A DNA stretch of 9,829 nt from UBA1367 sp040268355 (GTDB lineage Bacteria > Actinomycetota > Coriobacteriia > Coriobacteriales > Atopobiaceae). The notes beneath the pieces were generated by a model that was not told the DNA's origin, searched no databases, and saw only the letters and a list, made by a program, of their open reading frames with translations. The position numbers and the translations under genes were made by a program. Below, in pieces: positions 1-7,700 of this stretch (positions are counted from its first letter, which is position 1; each line of letters starts with the position of its first letter). The stretch spans positions 1 to 9,829 of the forward strand of contig JAWRIT010000176.1 of the NCBI GenBank assembly GCA_040268355.1. Direction: 5' to 3'.

Positions 1-20
1 CGGTGAAATTCCGCGACCGG

Positions 21-68
21 CGGAGTATCAGGCGAGAAAACAGCAGGACGGAGGACGGAGATACTCCG
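21..68. repeat. 9-bp inverted repeat with 30-base spacer
   Basis: CGGAGTATC at 21-29 is perfectly complementary to GATACTCCG at 60-68. There is no T-run after it on either strand, so it is not a standard terminator. The spacer contains a short direct repeat (GGACGGA twice, 46-59). It could be a stem in a structured RNA or a protein-binding site; the sequence does not decide. Confidence 0.5.
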
Positions 69-206
69 GGATGTCCGAAAAAACGCCGCAAAAGTCCGAT
101 CTCTAGCCACGACGTCCCTGCTGCATCCCAGGCAAGGGGAATGGCACAGGGGAAGAGGTACCTCCGTGTCACCGGGCGCCCCCCTCGCGCCCATGCGGGC
201 TCCCGC

Positions 207-226
207 TCGGACCAGGCTCGGTCCGA
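207..226. repeat. 7-bp hairpin, six-base loop
   Basis: TCGGACC (207-213) pairs with GGTCCGA (220-226) around the loop AGGCTC. It is a strong GC-rich stem but is followed only by a CTCTT stretch. It may be a weak or factor-assisted terminator of a transcript entering from the left, about 90 bases before the guaB promoter. Confidence 0.4.
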
Positions 227-314
227 CTCTTCGTCCGCACCCCCGGCCTCCCGTGCGGCCGCTCGTTGTGGCCTGCGTGAAGCGCTGACCGTTGGGTTTT
301 CCCGCCTGCATCTC

Positions 315-323
315 TGCTACAAT
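315..323 (+). promoter_or_regulatory. Extended -10 promoter for guaB
   Basis: TGCTACAAT combines the TG extension (315-316) with TACAAT (318-323), a five-of-six match to the sigma-70 -10 consensus. No good -35 box lies 16-18 bases upstream (the best candidate is TTGGGT at 292-297, 20 bases away), which fits an extended -10 promoter. Transcription would start near 330, giving a leader of about 60 bases before the guaB start codon. Confidence 0.5.
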
Positions 324-347
324 CCGATGCAACCTATTCGGTGAGGT

Positions 348-379
348 GCCCGACTTATACGGCGGGCGGTCGCTTTTTT
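348..379 (+). promoter_or_regulatory. guaB leader stem and T-run, possible attenuator
   Basis: GCCCG (348-352) can pair with CGGGC (363-367). An alternative short stem pairs CGAC (351-354) with GTCG (369-372); the two share bases 351-352 and exclude each other. A run of six T follows at 374-379, directly before the ribosome site AAGGAGG (381-387). The order stem, T-run, ribosome site resembles a small transcription attenuator, but the stems are short and no known riboswitch core was recognised. Confidence 0.3.
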
Positions 380-392
380 CAAGGAGGCATAT

Positions 393-1910
393 ATGGCAAC
401 GTTCTTTGAGGGAGAGTCCCATACCTTTTCCGAGTATCTGTTGGTGCCTGGCTACTCCGCTGCAGAGAACGTCCCCACGAACGTCTCGCTCAAGACCCCC
501 CTCGTGCGCTACCGGCGCGGCGAGCAGAGTCCCATCACGCTCAACATCCCCATGGTCTCGGCCATCATGCAGTCCGTCTCGGGCACGCGGCTTGCCATCG
601 CCCTGGCGCAGGAGGGCGGCATCTCGTTCATCTACGGCTCGCAGTCGCCCGAGGACGAGGCGGCCATGGTTCGCGAGGTCAAGACCTACAAGGCGGGCTT
701 TGTGGTCTCTGACTCCACCCTCACGCCCGACCTGACGCTCGCCGACGTGCTGAAGGTCCTCGAGCGCACGGGCCATTCGACCATGCCCGTGACCACCGAC
801 GGCACGCCCACCGGCCACTTCTGTGGCATCGTGACGAGCCGCGACTACCGCGTCTCGCGCGACGACCCCTCCAAGCGCGTGTGCGAGTTCATGACTCCGG
901 TCGAGCGCTGCATCACCGCAGACGAGACGACCAGCCTGAAGCGGGCCAACGACATCATCTGGGAGCACAAGCTCAACGCCCTGCCGATCGTCGACGGGAA
1001 GGGCAATCTCGTCTCCCTGGTCTTCCGCAAGGACTACGACTCCCACAAGTCGCGTCCCGACGAGCTGCTCGACGAGCACAAGCGCTACCTCGTGGGGGCG
1101 GGCATCAACACCCGCGACTACGCCGAGCGCGTGCCGCTTCTGCTCGAGGCGGGGGCCGACGTGCTCTGCATCGACTCCTCCGAGGGCTACTCCGAGTGGC
1201 AGAAGCTCACCATCGACTGGATCCGCGAGCACTACGGCGACTCGGTCAAGGTTGGCGCCGGCAACGTGGTCGACGCCGAGGGCTTCCGTTACCTCGCCGA
1301 CTGCGGTGCCGACTTCGTCAAGGTGGGTATCGGTGGCGGGTCCATCTGCATCACCCGCGAGCAGAAGGGCATCGGCCGCGGCCAGGCCTCGGCGCTCATC
1401 GACGTCTGCGCCGAGCGCGACCGCTACTTCGAGGAGACGGGCATCTACGTCCCGATCTGCTCCGACGGCGGCATCGTCTACGACTACCACATGACGCTCG
1501 CTTTGGCCATGGGCGCGGACTTCCTCATGCTCGGTCGCTACTTCGCCCGCTTCGACGAGAGCCCGACGCGGCGCCTGTCGGTCAACGGCTCCTACGTCAA
1601 GGAGTACTGGGGCGAGGGTTCGGCCCGCGCGCGCAACTGGCAGCGCTACGACCTGGGCGGCAGCAAGGCCCTCACCTTCGTGGAAGGCGTCGACTCCTAC
1701 GTGCCCTACGCGGGCCCGCTCAAGGAGAACGTGGAGAGCTCGCTCACCAAGGTGATCCACACGATGTGCAACTGCGGCGCCTTGGACCTCACCCAGCTTC
1801 GCGAGAAAGCCAAGATCACGCTCGTGAGCGCCACCTCGCTGGTGGAGGGCGGCGCCCACGACGTCATGCTCAAGGACTCGAACCCCGACGGGCTGAACTT
1901 CCACGCATAG
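393..1910 (+). CDS. guaB: IMP dehydrogenase (GuaB)
   Basis: Oxidises IMP to XMP with NAD+, the committed step of guanine nucleotide synthesis, in the cytosol as a tetramer. The 505-residue length is normal for a full-length enzyme with a CBS (Bateman) insert, here about residues 100-220 between the two halves of the TIM barrel. Visible active-site features are the loop GIGGGSICITRE with catalytic Cys319, Arg382 in GRYFAR, and the mobile flap NWQRYD with Arg418-Tyr419. The ATG at 393 is preceded by AAGGAGG (381-387) at five bases. The loop reads GGGSICITRE rather than the GPGSICTTR common in bacteria; from memory it closely matches the Tritrichomonas foetus enzyme, including residue numbering. 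The product starts MATFFEGESHTFSEYLL and is intact. It has its own promoter and stands apart from the downstream operon. Confidence 0.97.
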   Translation: MATFFEGESHTFSEYLLVPGYSAAENVPTNVSLKTPLVRYRRGEQSPITLNIPMVSAIMQSVSGTRLAIALAQEGGISFIYGSQSPEDEAAMVREVKTYKAGFVVSDSTLTPDLTLADVLKVLERTGHSTMPVTTDGTPTGHFCGIVTSRDYRVSRDDPSKRVCEFMTPVERCITADETTSLKRANDIIWEHKLNALPIVDGKGNLVSLVFRKDYDSHKSRPDELLDEHKRYLVGAGINTRDYAERVPLLLEAGADVLCIDSSEGYSEWQKLTIDWIREHYGDSVKVGAGNVVDAEGFRYLADCGADFVKVGIGGGSICITREQKGIGRGQASALIDVCAERDRYFEETGIYVPICSDGGIVYDYHMTLALAMGADFLMLGRYFARFDESPTRRLSVNGSYVKEYWGEGSARARNWQRYDLGGSKALTFVEGVDSYVPYAGPLKENVESSLTKVIHTMCNCGALDLTQLREKAKITLVSATSLVEGGAHDVMLKDSNPDGLNFHA

Positions 1911-1911
1911 G

Positions 1912-2040
1912 GTGCGGCAGCGCGGAGCGCTCGTACAGGCGACCGCACGCGGCGGTCGCGTTGCCGAAGCGCAGGTCAGCGAGGTCATGGAACGTGGGGC
2001 GGAGCCCTCAGCCGAAAGGCTCGTCCAGGGGGTGCCATAG
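1912..2040 (+). other. Short open frame after guaB, possibly a gene remnant
   Basis: A 42-codon frame from GTG 1912 ends in TAG (2038-2040) immediately before the ATG of the next small gene, in the same frame. It has coding-like codon use (about three quarters of third positions are G or C) and reads as an acidic/basic helical stretch with AEAQVSEVMERGAEPSAERL. No ribosome site precedes GTG 1912, and the guaB hairpin lies inside it. Either it is chance, or it is the upstream part of the same damaged gene as 2041-2216, with TAG as a nonsense change. I cannot name a family. Confidence 0.25.
1939..1959 (+). terminator. GC hairpin after guaB
   Basis: GCGACCGC (1939-1946) pairs perfectly with GCGGTCGC (1952-1959) around ACGCG, 28 bases after the guaB stop codon. 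The position suits a guaB terminator, but only GTTGCC follows and there is no T-run, so termination may be weak or need a factor. Confidence 0.45.
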
Positions 2041-2216
2041 ATGGAGAAGGCAAGCGTGCTCGCGTCGTCGAGGTGGCTGCGCGTGCCCGGGGCGCCCCTC
2101 CTCGTATACCTGGTTGCCCTCATCGCGGCCATCGCCGCCGTGTCGCTGTCCTGGCGCTGCTGGTTGCCACGATCGCCCTTAACGTCCTTGTGGCGCTCGG
2201 GATCGTAAGGTGGTAG
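2041..2216 (+). pseudogene. Tiny two-helix membrane protein gene with apparent frameshift
   Basis: ATG 2041 has a good ribosome site, AGGGGG at 2027-2032, eight bases upstream. The first frame reads MEKASVLASSRWLRVPG and then a hydrophobic helix (LLVYLVALIAAIAAVSL), but from about base 2149 it becomes Trp/Cys/Arg-rich with unusual codons and stops at TAA 2206-2208. The frame beginning at 2148 instead continues with a second clear membrane helix (VLALLVATIALNVLVALG), uses GC-ending codons, and stops at TAG 2214-2216. Joining them with a -1 shift near 2146-2150 gives a protein of about 58 residues with two membrane helices. No slippery sequence is visible, so a one-base deletion or sequencing error is more likely than programmed frameshifting. 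Family not recognised. Confidence 0.5.
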
Positions 2217-2529
2217 GCGGTAACACCCTGCACCCTTCGGGGGCAACAGAGACGCCGACATAGATAACCACGCTACGGATTCGCAGGACCGATGCGGATG
2301 CGGCCGCGTCGAGGGTGGGTCTCGTCCCCCCGGGTGGTCTCGGTATGGATATGAGCCACTCGGATATCGACACATCTGGCGATGCGACAGATGGATGCTG
2401 GGGAAGGGAAGGGGCGCTCTGATGGGCCCGCAGCCCAACTCACCAAGATTAAAAGTTCGAGAATAGCCACGATTACAAGCCGAATCATGGCTGGATTAGA
2501 TAGTATGGCAATATACGAAAAAATCGATA
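2217..2529. other. Non-coding gap before the kinase operon
   Basis: About 310 bases with no supported gene. A GC-rich first part holds only minor inverted repeats (CATCTG 2373-2378 with CAGATG 2388-2393; TGGGC with GCCCA near 2423-2437). From about 2445 the base composition becomes clearly AT-richer, with ATTAAAAGTT, TAGATAGTAT and AATATACGAAAA, which is where the kinase operon promoter is expected. A minus-strand frame beginning at 2488 has a hydrophobic start but no ribosome site, and I do not accept it as a gene. Confidence 0.55.
2501..2506 (+). promoter_or_regulatory. Possible -10 element of the kinase operon
   Basis: TAGTAT lies in the AT-richest part of the gap, 60 bases before the kinase start, and matches four of six -10 consensus bases. 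An alternative is TATACG at 2512-2517. Neither has a good -35 box at normal spacing, so the exact promoter is unresolved. Confidence 0.2.
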
Positions 2530-2545
2530 AATGAGTGAACTCATT
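2530..2545. promoter_or_regulatory. 16-base palindrome, candidate operator
   Basis: AATGAGT (2530-2536) and ACTCATT (2539-2545) form a perfect inverted repeat with a two-base centre. It lies between the AT-rich promoter region and the start of the kinase gene at 2566. The almost absent spacer and dyad symmetry fit a site for a dimeric repressor better than an RNA hairpin, although six pairs around a TGAA loop are possible. No regulator gene is visible in the window. Confidence 0.4.
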
Positions 2546-2565
2546 CGAGGTGGCAGTTCGGGCAC

Positions 2566-4314
2566 GTGTTACCTGCCTTGGCTCAATCGTTCGCTTTCGA
2601 TTTTGGGGGCTTTCGTGGTATCGAGCGGAATGGTTGTGGGGGCCGCTACCGGCTTATGCGCGTCATAGGCAAGGGTGGCATGTCGACCGTCTGGCTTGCC
2701 ATGGACCAGACGCTCGGCAAGCAATGGGCCGTCAAGGAGATCAAGCTCTCTGACGATCCCGCCGAGCGCGAGGTGGTCGAGTCGAGCCTGGTGGCAGAGG
2801 CCAACCTCATCAAGCGGCTCGACCATGCCGCCATTCCGCGCATCGTCGACCTCGTGGACGAGAACGGCATGCTCTACGTCGTGATGGACTACGTGGAGGG
2901 CCGGAGTCTCGAGTCGCTTCTATCGTCGGAGGGAGCTCAGGCCGAGGAGGACGTGGTCGGCTGGGCCATCCAGCTCTGCGATGTCCTTGACTATTTGCAT
3001 CGGCTCGATCCTCCGATCATCTACTGTGACCTGAAGCCCTCCAACGTGATGCTGAGGCCTGACGGCACCATGCGCCTCATCGACTTCGGCATCGCCCGTC
3101 CCGAGGGAGCGCTCCACGAGAGCGAGAGGGGTGGCAGGCATCTCGGCACCCAGGGCTATGCCGCTCCTGAGCAGTACGGTGGGGGAGACGTCGACCGTCG
3201 TTGCGACGTCTACGGCCTCGGTGCCACCATGTACGCGCTTCTCACGGGGCGACGAACCCCGGTGGTGTCGGGCGGTCCTCCGCCGCTTCGCCAGGTGCGA
3301 CCCGAACTCTCGGCTGGCGTCGAGCGTGTCGTGGCCCGCGCGATGGAAACTGACCCCACCGATCGCTACGCAGGCGCTGCGGAGATGGCCTATGCGCTCG
3401 AGCGTTACAAGGTGGACGACGATGCGCGGCGGCGTATGCTCGCTCGCAAGTGGCACGCCTTCGTGGGTTCGCTCGTTGCCGCCGCCGTTTGCCTCTTGGT
3501 GGGACTTGTCGCGATGGCCGCACGCAATGTCGTGCTTGAGGGCGACTTTGACTACTGGATGCAGGTGGGCGACCAGTCCGTGGATCACCTCGACGCGACT
3601 GCCGCCTATGCCAAGGCAGCCAGGATCCTTCCGGGAGACACGAGGCCCTACGATGGCCTCTTTGACATCTATCGCGAGGATGGCATCTTCACCTCAGAGG
3701 AGGTGGAGCAGTTCGAGCGGGTCATTACCCCCAATCTTTCGGAGCTTGCCGCCACCGGTGAGCCGTGGTACGAGCTCGCCTTCGAGACGGGCAAGCTCTA
3801 CTGGTATTACTACGACAACACCGACGGGACCGGCCCTTCGGGCGCGAGGGGCTATGCGAGGATGCGCGCCGCGTCACGCTGGATGCACGAGGCGGCAGCC
3901 AGCGACATCGCTGCAAGCGACATTGCCGCCGCCTACGCGGACATCGCCGACTTCGCGTGCGACATCGTGCCAAGCATCAAGGACGGCACCGACGTCGGCC
4001 TCTATGCGCCGCACTTTGCCCGTCTCCAGAAGCTCGTCGAGCGGATGCAGGATAGCGACAATGCCGTCATGCGCCTTGACACGGCGAGCCTCGTGCTGGA
4101 CGCCCTCCGCGCCTATCCGCGCAAGTTCAGGGCGGATGGCATCTCACAGGAAGACATGGAGCTCCTCGTGGCGAGCGCCGAGGCCCTCGCCAAGGGCGCG
4201 CAGCCTACGAGCGAGGAGCAGGACGAGCGCCAAGCGAACGTCGTCTCGAGCGCCGAGCTGGCAAGGGCGTCCGTGGCGAACGCCTTCGTCGACGTGGGAA
4301 GGATCGATGACTGA
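2566..4314 (+). CDS. Transmembrane Ser/Thr protein kinase with helical outer domain
   Basis: The protein (582 residues) begins with a cytosolic Hanks-type kinase domain, about residues 27-275. Visible are the glycine loop GKGGMST (35-41), the ATP-binding lysine in WAVKE (Lys57), helix-C Glu78, the catalytic loop IIYCDLKPSN (Asp155, Lys157, Asn160), DFG (173-175), APE (200-202) and DVYGLG (214-219). The base before catalytic Asp is Cys, not Arg, so it is a non-RD kinase, yet all catalytic residues are present. One membrane helix follows (about 299-319), then about 260 outer residues with tetratricopeptide-like text (YAKAARILPGDTRPY). No PASTA repeats are present. The GTG start at 2566 is the first possible start after a TGA at 2536; GAGGTGG at 2547-2553 is 12 bases away, a long spacing, so the start is tentative. 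The stop overlaps the next gene as TGATG, implying translational coupling. Topology recalls EssB/YukC of type VII secretion, but those are pseudokinases. Confidence 0.9.
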   Translation: MLPALAQSFAFDFGGFRGIERNGCGGRYRLMRVIGKGGMSTVWLAMDQTLGKQWAVKEIKLSDDPAEREVVESSLVAEANLIKRLDHAAIPRIVDLVDENGMLYVVMDYVEGRSLESLLSSEGAQAEEDVVGWAIQLCDVLDYLHRLDPPIIYCDLKPSNVMLRPDGTMRLIDFGIARPEGALHESERGGRHLGTQGYAAPEQYGGGDVDRRCDVYGLGATMYALLTGRRTPVVSGGPPPLRQVRPELSAGVERVVARAMETDPTDRYAGAAEMAYALERYKVDDDARRRMLARKWHAFVGSLVAAAVCLLVGLVAMAARNVVLEGDFDYWMQVGDQSVDHLDATAAYAKAARILPGDTRPYDGLFDIYREDGIFTSEEVEQFERVITPNLSELAATGEPWYELAFETGKLYWYYYDNTDGTGPSGARGYARMRAASRWMHEAAASDIAASDIAAAYADIADFACDIVPSIKDGTDVGLYAPHFARLQKLVERMQDSDNAVMRLDTASLVLDALRAYPRKFRADGISQEDMELLVASAEALAKGAQPTSEEQDERQANVVSSAELARASVANAFVDVGRIDD

Positions 4315-4766
4315 TGGCGAACACCTTGGGGGTCATATCGACCGTGGGCTTCGTGGGATGCGTTCTGCTCGTGGTCGCAGCAGCGATGCTCTTCTTCATG
4401 CTCGACATCAGAGCGGTGCGCGACGAGATGCTCGGTCGCACGGCCGAGCGCATCATCGCGGAGATGCGCCAGACCACATGGGCGACGCGCCGCAACCGTG
4501 AGCGCAGCGCCCGCAGGCTCACTCGCACGGATGCCGACTCGCCCATCGGCGAGGGCAGCGGCTCGCTGCACATCAGGACCATCACCGTGCAGGAGACAGG
4601 TCACCCGCACAGCGCAGGCGAGGTGTCGGCTACTGAGGACGAGGCCATGACCACCTTGCTCGACGCAGGGGAGGCAGACGAGTCGAAGACTGCGCTGTTG
4701 CCCGCAGATGGGCCCGACAAGGCCGATGAGGCAGTGACCACACTGCTCACGGATGGGGAGGGGTGA
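4314..4766 (+). CDS. Small membrane protein with threonine-motif acidic tail
   Basis: A 150-residue protein of unrecognised family. One membrane helix lies near the N terminus (about residues 7-30, VGFVGCVLLVVAAAMLFFML), followed by a basic amphipathic stretch (about 36-71) and an acidic C-terminal tail. By the positive-inside rule the tail is cytosolic. The tail has three spaced motifs: MTTLLDAGE (112-120), KTALLPADG (125-133) and VTTLLTDGE (141-149). Repeated Thr-Thr-hydrophobic motifs in acidic tails are typical of sites phosphorylated by bacterial Ser/Thr kinases and read by FHA domains; here this is inferred. The ATG at 4314 overlaps the kinase stop codon by one base, with AAGGA at 4299-4303 as ribosome site. 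Tight coupling to the kinase supports a substrate or adaptor role. Confidence 0.85.
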   Translation: MANTLGVISTVGFVGCVLLVVAAAMLFFMLDIRAVRDEMLGRTAERIIAEMRQTTWATRRNRERSARRLTRTDADSPIGEGSGSLHIRTITVQETGHPHSAGEVSATEDEAMTTLLDAGEADESKTALLPADGPDKADEAVTTLLTDGEG

Positions 4767-4770
4767 GCGG

Positions 4771-7700
4771 ATGGGCAAGGCACGCCACCTCTTCACTGTC
4801 ATCTGCGTGACGGTCGCTCTCGTCGCGATCCTGGCGCCTGCCCCTGCCTTTGCCGCCACTGCATCGGTCAGCGGCGTACGGGTGATAGATGTGGCGACGG
4901 GGAGCGCACCCACGACGACGCTCACGGCCGATGGGGGAAGGACCCTTCTCGTCGACGACGACGCGACGCTCACGATCTCGTTCGACCTCCTTGATGAGAC
5001 GGGTGCGGCCGAGAGTGACTCCACCTGCAGGGTGAGGATTGCGGGCATCGCGGATCCCATTGGTGCGACCTATACCGCACTGCCGTCCGGCGAGTCGCGC
5101 TACGTGCTCTCGCTTGCGCCTGGGATCGAGCGTGACGTCTCGCTTGCAGACGACCTTGTCTTTCTGATCGATGACGGGACGGGCGAGACTGCGGTGGATA
5201 CGTTCTCCCTCGATGCGGGTGGCGTGCGGAGGGTGCGGTTCACAGACGGGGATGCGGCCGCCACACTGGTTCTGGATGACTCCTCGGGCCATGCGCTCGC
5301 GCTCACCGAGCAGAACGACTCGGTGCTCACCGACGCGATCGTCTACCCGAGGGTTGACGCATCCTTCGTTGACGGCATCGACGACGGTTTCCTGATGGGT
5401 CAGGTGGACGTCACCGCGACCGACGACGCGGGCTCGTCGTCCTCCTCGTCCATCGCGGTGGAGACCGATGGCGGCTCCCTGCGCGCCACGGATGCCGTTG
5501 ACCTGGGAACAGCCGGGACTTACTCTGTGGATCTGAGCTACCTGTACGACTTGTCTGGCTACTATGGCTTCTCGGCCTGCCCCGCCCAGAGGCTCACGTA
5601 TGCGCACACGCTTGTGGTCGATCTCGCCGCACCCTCCGCTGCCACGATCGTGGGCCTGCCGGACGCGAGCGCGACCTATGTCTGGTCAGATGCCCTCGTC
5701 AACGCCGGAAGGACCTTGCTCTTCACGATTGCAGATGATGCCTCCGGAGTCGTGACCGACGAAGTGAGCGTCGGTTACACCATGTGCGACTATCACGGCA
5801 GGTCATTGGGGAGCGGTACCGCGCAGGCCACGTGGGACGGCACGTCCTTCGCGGTCAGTCTGCCTGCCGATGCCATCATCGACCTGGCCGATCTTGAAGT
5901 CTCTGCCCACGATCGCGCTGGACGCGAGATAGCCTCGTCGCGCCTCACGCCCATCCCATTCACAACACATGCGGGAGACTCCTTCACCCGTATGGTCACC
6001 ACGACCGCGGGCGTGGTCGTCGGCGATCTCGTCTCCTTCGAGCCCGACTCCTCGACCAACGAGTGGGTTTCGGTCGGGGTGGACGCGACGATGGGCTCGA
6101 CCGCCGACGACGAGCTGCTCCTTGTGTCGAACGCCACCGCGATCCCCACGGTCCGGATGCGGGTCGCCGACGTGCTTCTGCCCTATCTGGGATGGGACCC
6201 GTATGCGGCCGATGGGGATGTCGCGCGCATCTCGAGCGCGTTTGGCGCGACGCTCGCCACGACCGACATGGCCAGCCCCACCTCCCTCGCAGCCTTCGTG
6301 AACACCGACACGACCTACGACACGGGGAGCCGCTCCTTCGTGACTCCTTACGCCCTGCCAGACGAGGGGCTCTACGAGCTGTCCCTCACCTATCGCGGCG
6401 AGACGTATGTGAGCCACTACGTGGTCGACGGTACCGCGCCCACGGTGCAGGGAGCCCAGCTGCTCACCACCGATGACGACATGACGGCCACCTATGAGGA
6501 CGGCCATGAGGAGCTCGTGGGTCGGACGCGCACCATCGAGATCACCGTGTCCGATCTCCTTGGGGGCACCCAGGAGCGTCAAAGTGACGCCGAAGGTCGT
6601 CCCACCACCGCAGGCACGGCCAGCGTCACCGTCGTGCTTCCCCATAAGGCGGATCCCTCGCAGGGCAAGTGGGACAAGACGCCCATGACCATCGAGGCGG
6701 AGCGCGAGGGCTCGGGCGACACATGGACCCTGACCCTCACCGAGCCGGGCGTCTACGACCTTGCCAACGCGGCGGTGGTCGCCACCGACCGCGCCGGCAA
6801 CACCGTGCCCGAGGGCAGCATCGTTCTGGGGAACCTGCTCTCTGAGGGCGGCTCGAACGTCACCCTCATCCACGTGGTGCCCGACGAGCAGGTGGTTCCC
6901 GTGGTGAAGGTCTCCGGCACCCAGGCCTCCCATCCTGGCTACTACAACGGCGCCATCACCGTGAGCGTCTCGATCGACGACCCCTGGATCGGCGTCTACC
7001 GCAACGTGAGCGGCTACATCGACGGCGAGGTGGTCTACAACGTGACCGTGGGTGGCAAGCCCTACACGGGGAAGCTCCAGACCCTGTCGCTCTCCAAACT
7101 CGCCGACAAGGACGGTGACGGCGTCTGGACGGCCAAGTACAAACTGTTCGATCCGGAATCGAAGGACAAGCCGCCTCTGCCCGTCGAGGGCACCTACACG
7201 ATGTATGCGGAGTATTACTGCCTGGGAGGGAAGTCCTCATCGAAGGCCACGCCCGTGATCTTCGTGGCCGATCACACGGCTCCCTCCCTGGGTGTTTTGA
7301 CGGCCTCGGTCACGGCACCCGAGCACTGGGGATACGTCTTTGTCGACGGCATCGAGATCCTGTCACTTGGCGTCTCCGACAAAATCTCGGGCATCGATGC
7401 CGCGTCGGTCGTCGCCACGCTTGCCGGGCCTACGGCCAGACAGCAGCCGCCCGTCTACGACGAGGCGCGCTCGAGCCTGCGCATGACGCTCGCGGGCGAC
7501 GCACAGCGGCTCTACCTTGAGGGCACGTCCCTCGGCGTGAGCGACCTCGCGGGCAATCCCTCGCCCGCGCCCTCCTTCTCCGCATTGCAGCGCTTGGGCA
7601 GGACCAACCTGCCCGACGGAACTGCGGGCATCGTGATCGACACCCAGACCCCCACGCTCTCGGTCTCCTACGACAACACCGACGTGCGCAACGGCGGCTA

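Larger units (their letters stand above)
1..314. other. Non-coding region upstream of guaB
   Basis: I see no convincing gene here. The only open frame running through it starts at a GTG near base 3, has no ribosome site in view, is rich in Arg, Ser and Pro in a random-looking way, and runs across the guaB promoter. The region does contain inverted repeats (21-68, 155-164, 207-226) and a long-range complementarity between 41-50 and 113-123, so it may hold the end of an upstream transcript or a structured RNA. No tRNA, rRNA or CRISPR pattern was seen. Confidence 0.6.

Noticed and set aside
120..260. Search for a tRNA or T-box-like element near the palindrome GAGGTACCTC (155-164)
   Set aside because: No cloverleaf and no T-box core sequence found; the 10-base palindrome stands alone.
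3..344. Open frame of about 113 codons before guaB
   Set aside because: No ribosome site in view, composition looks random, and it runs through the guaB promoter and leader.
881..2182. Long + strand frame of 433 codons overlapping guaB
   Set aside because: Arg/Ala/Gly-rich translation typical of a shifted GC-rich gene; guaB in the other frame is certain.
2273..2488. Minus-strand frame with hydrophobic N terminus (MIRLVIVAILELL)
   Set aside because: No ribosome site upstream and the rest is Arg/Pro-rich with no domain; the hydrophobic start is probably chance in AT-richer DNA.
2531..2668. 45-codon frame from ATG 2531, within the palindrome and over the kinase start
   Set aside because: No good ribosome site and it overlaps kinase coding; kept only as a minor alternative in the findings.
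4753..4770. Earlier start ATG 4753 for the giant surface protein
   Set aside because: Lacks a ribosome site and adds residues before a well-formed signal peptide that begins at ATG 4771.
4113..5060. Long minus-strand frame antisense to the kinase end, the small membrane gene and the giant gene start
   Set aside because: Crosses three well-supported + strand genes and shows no domain; a GC-driven shadow.
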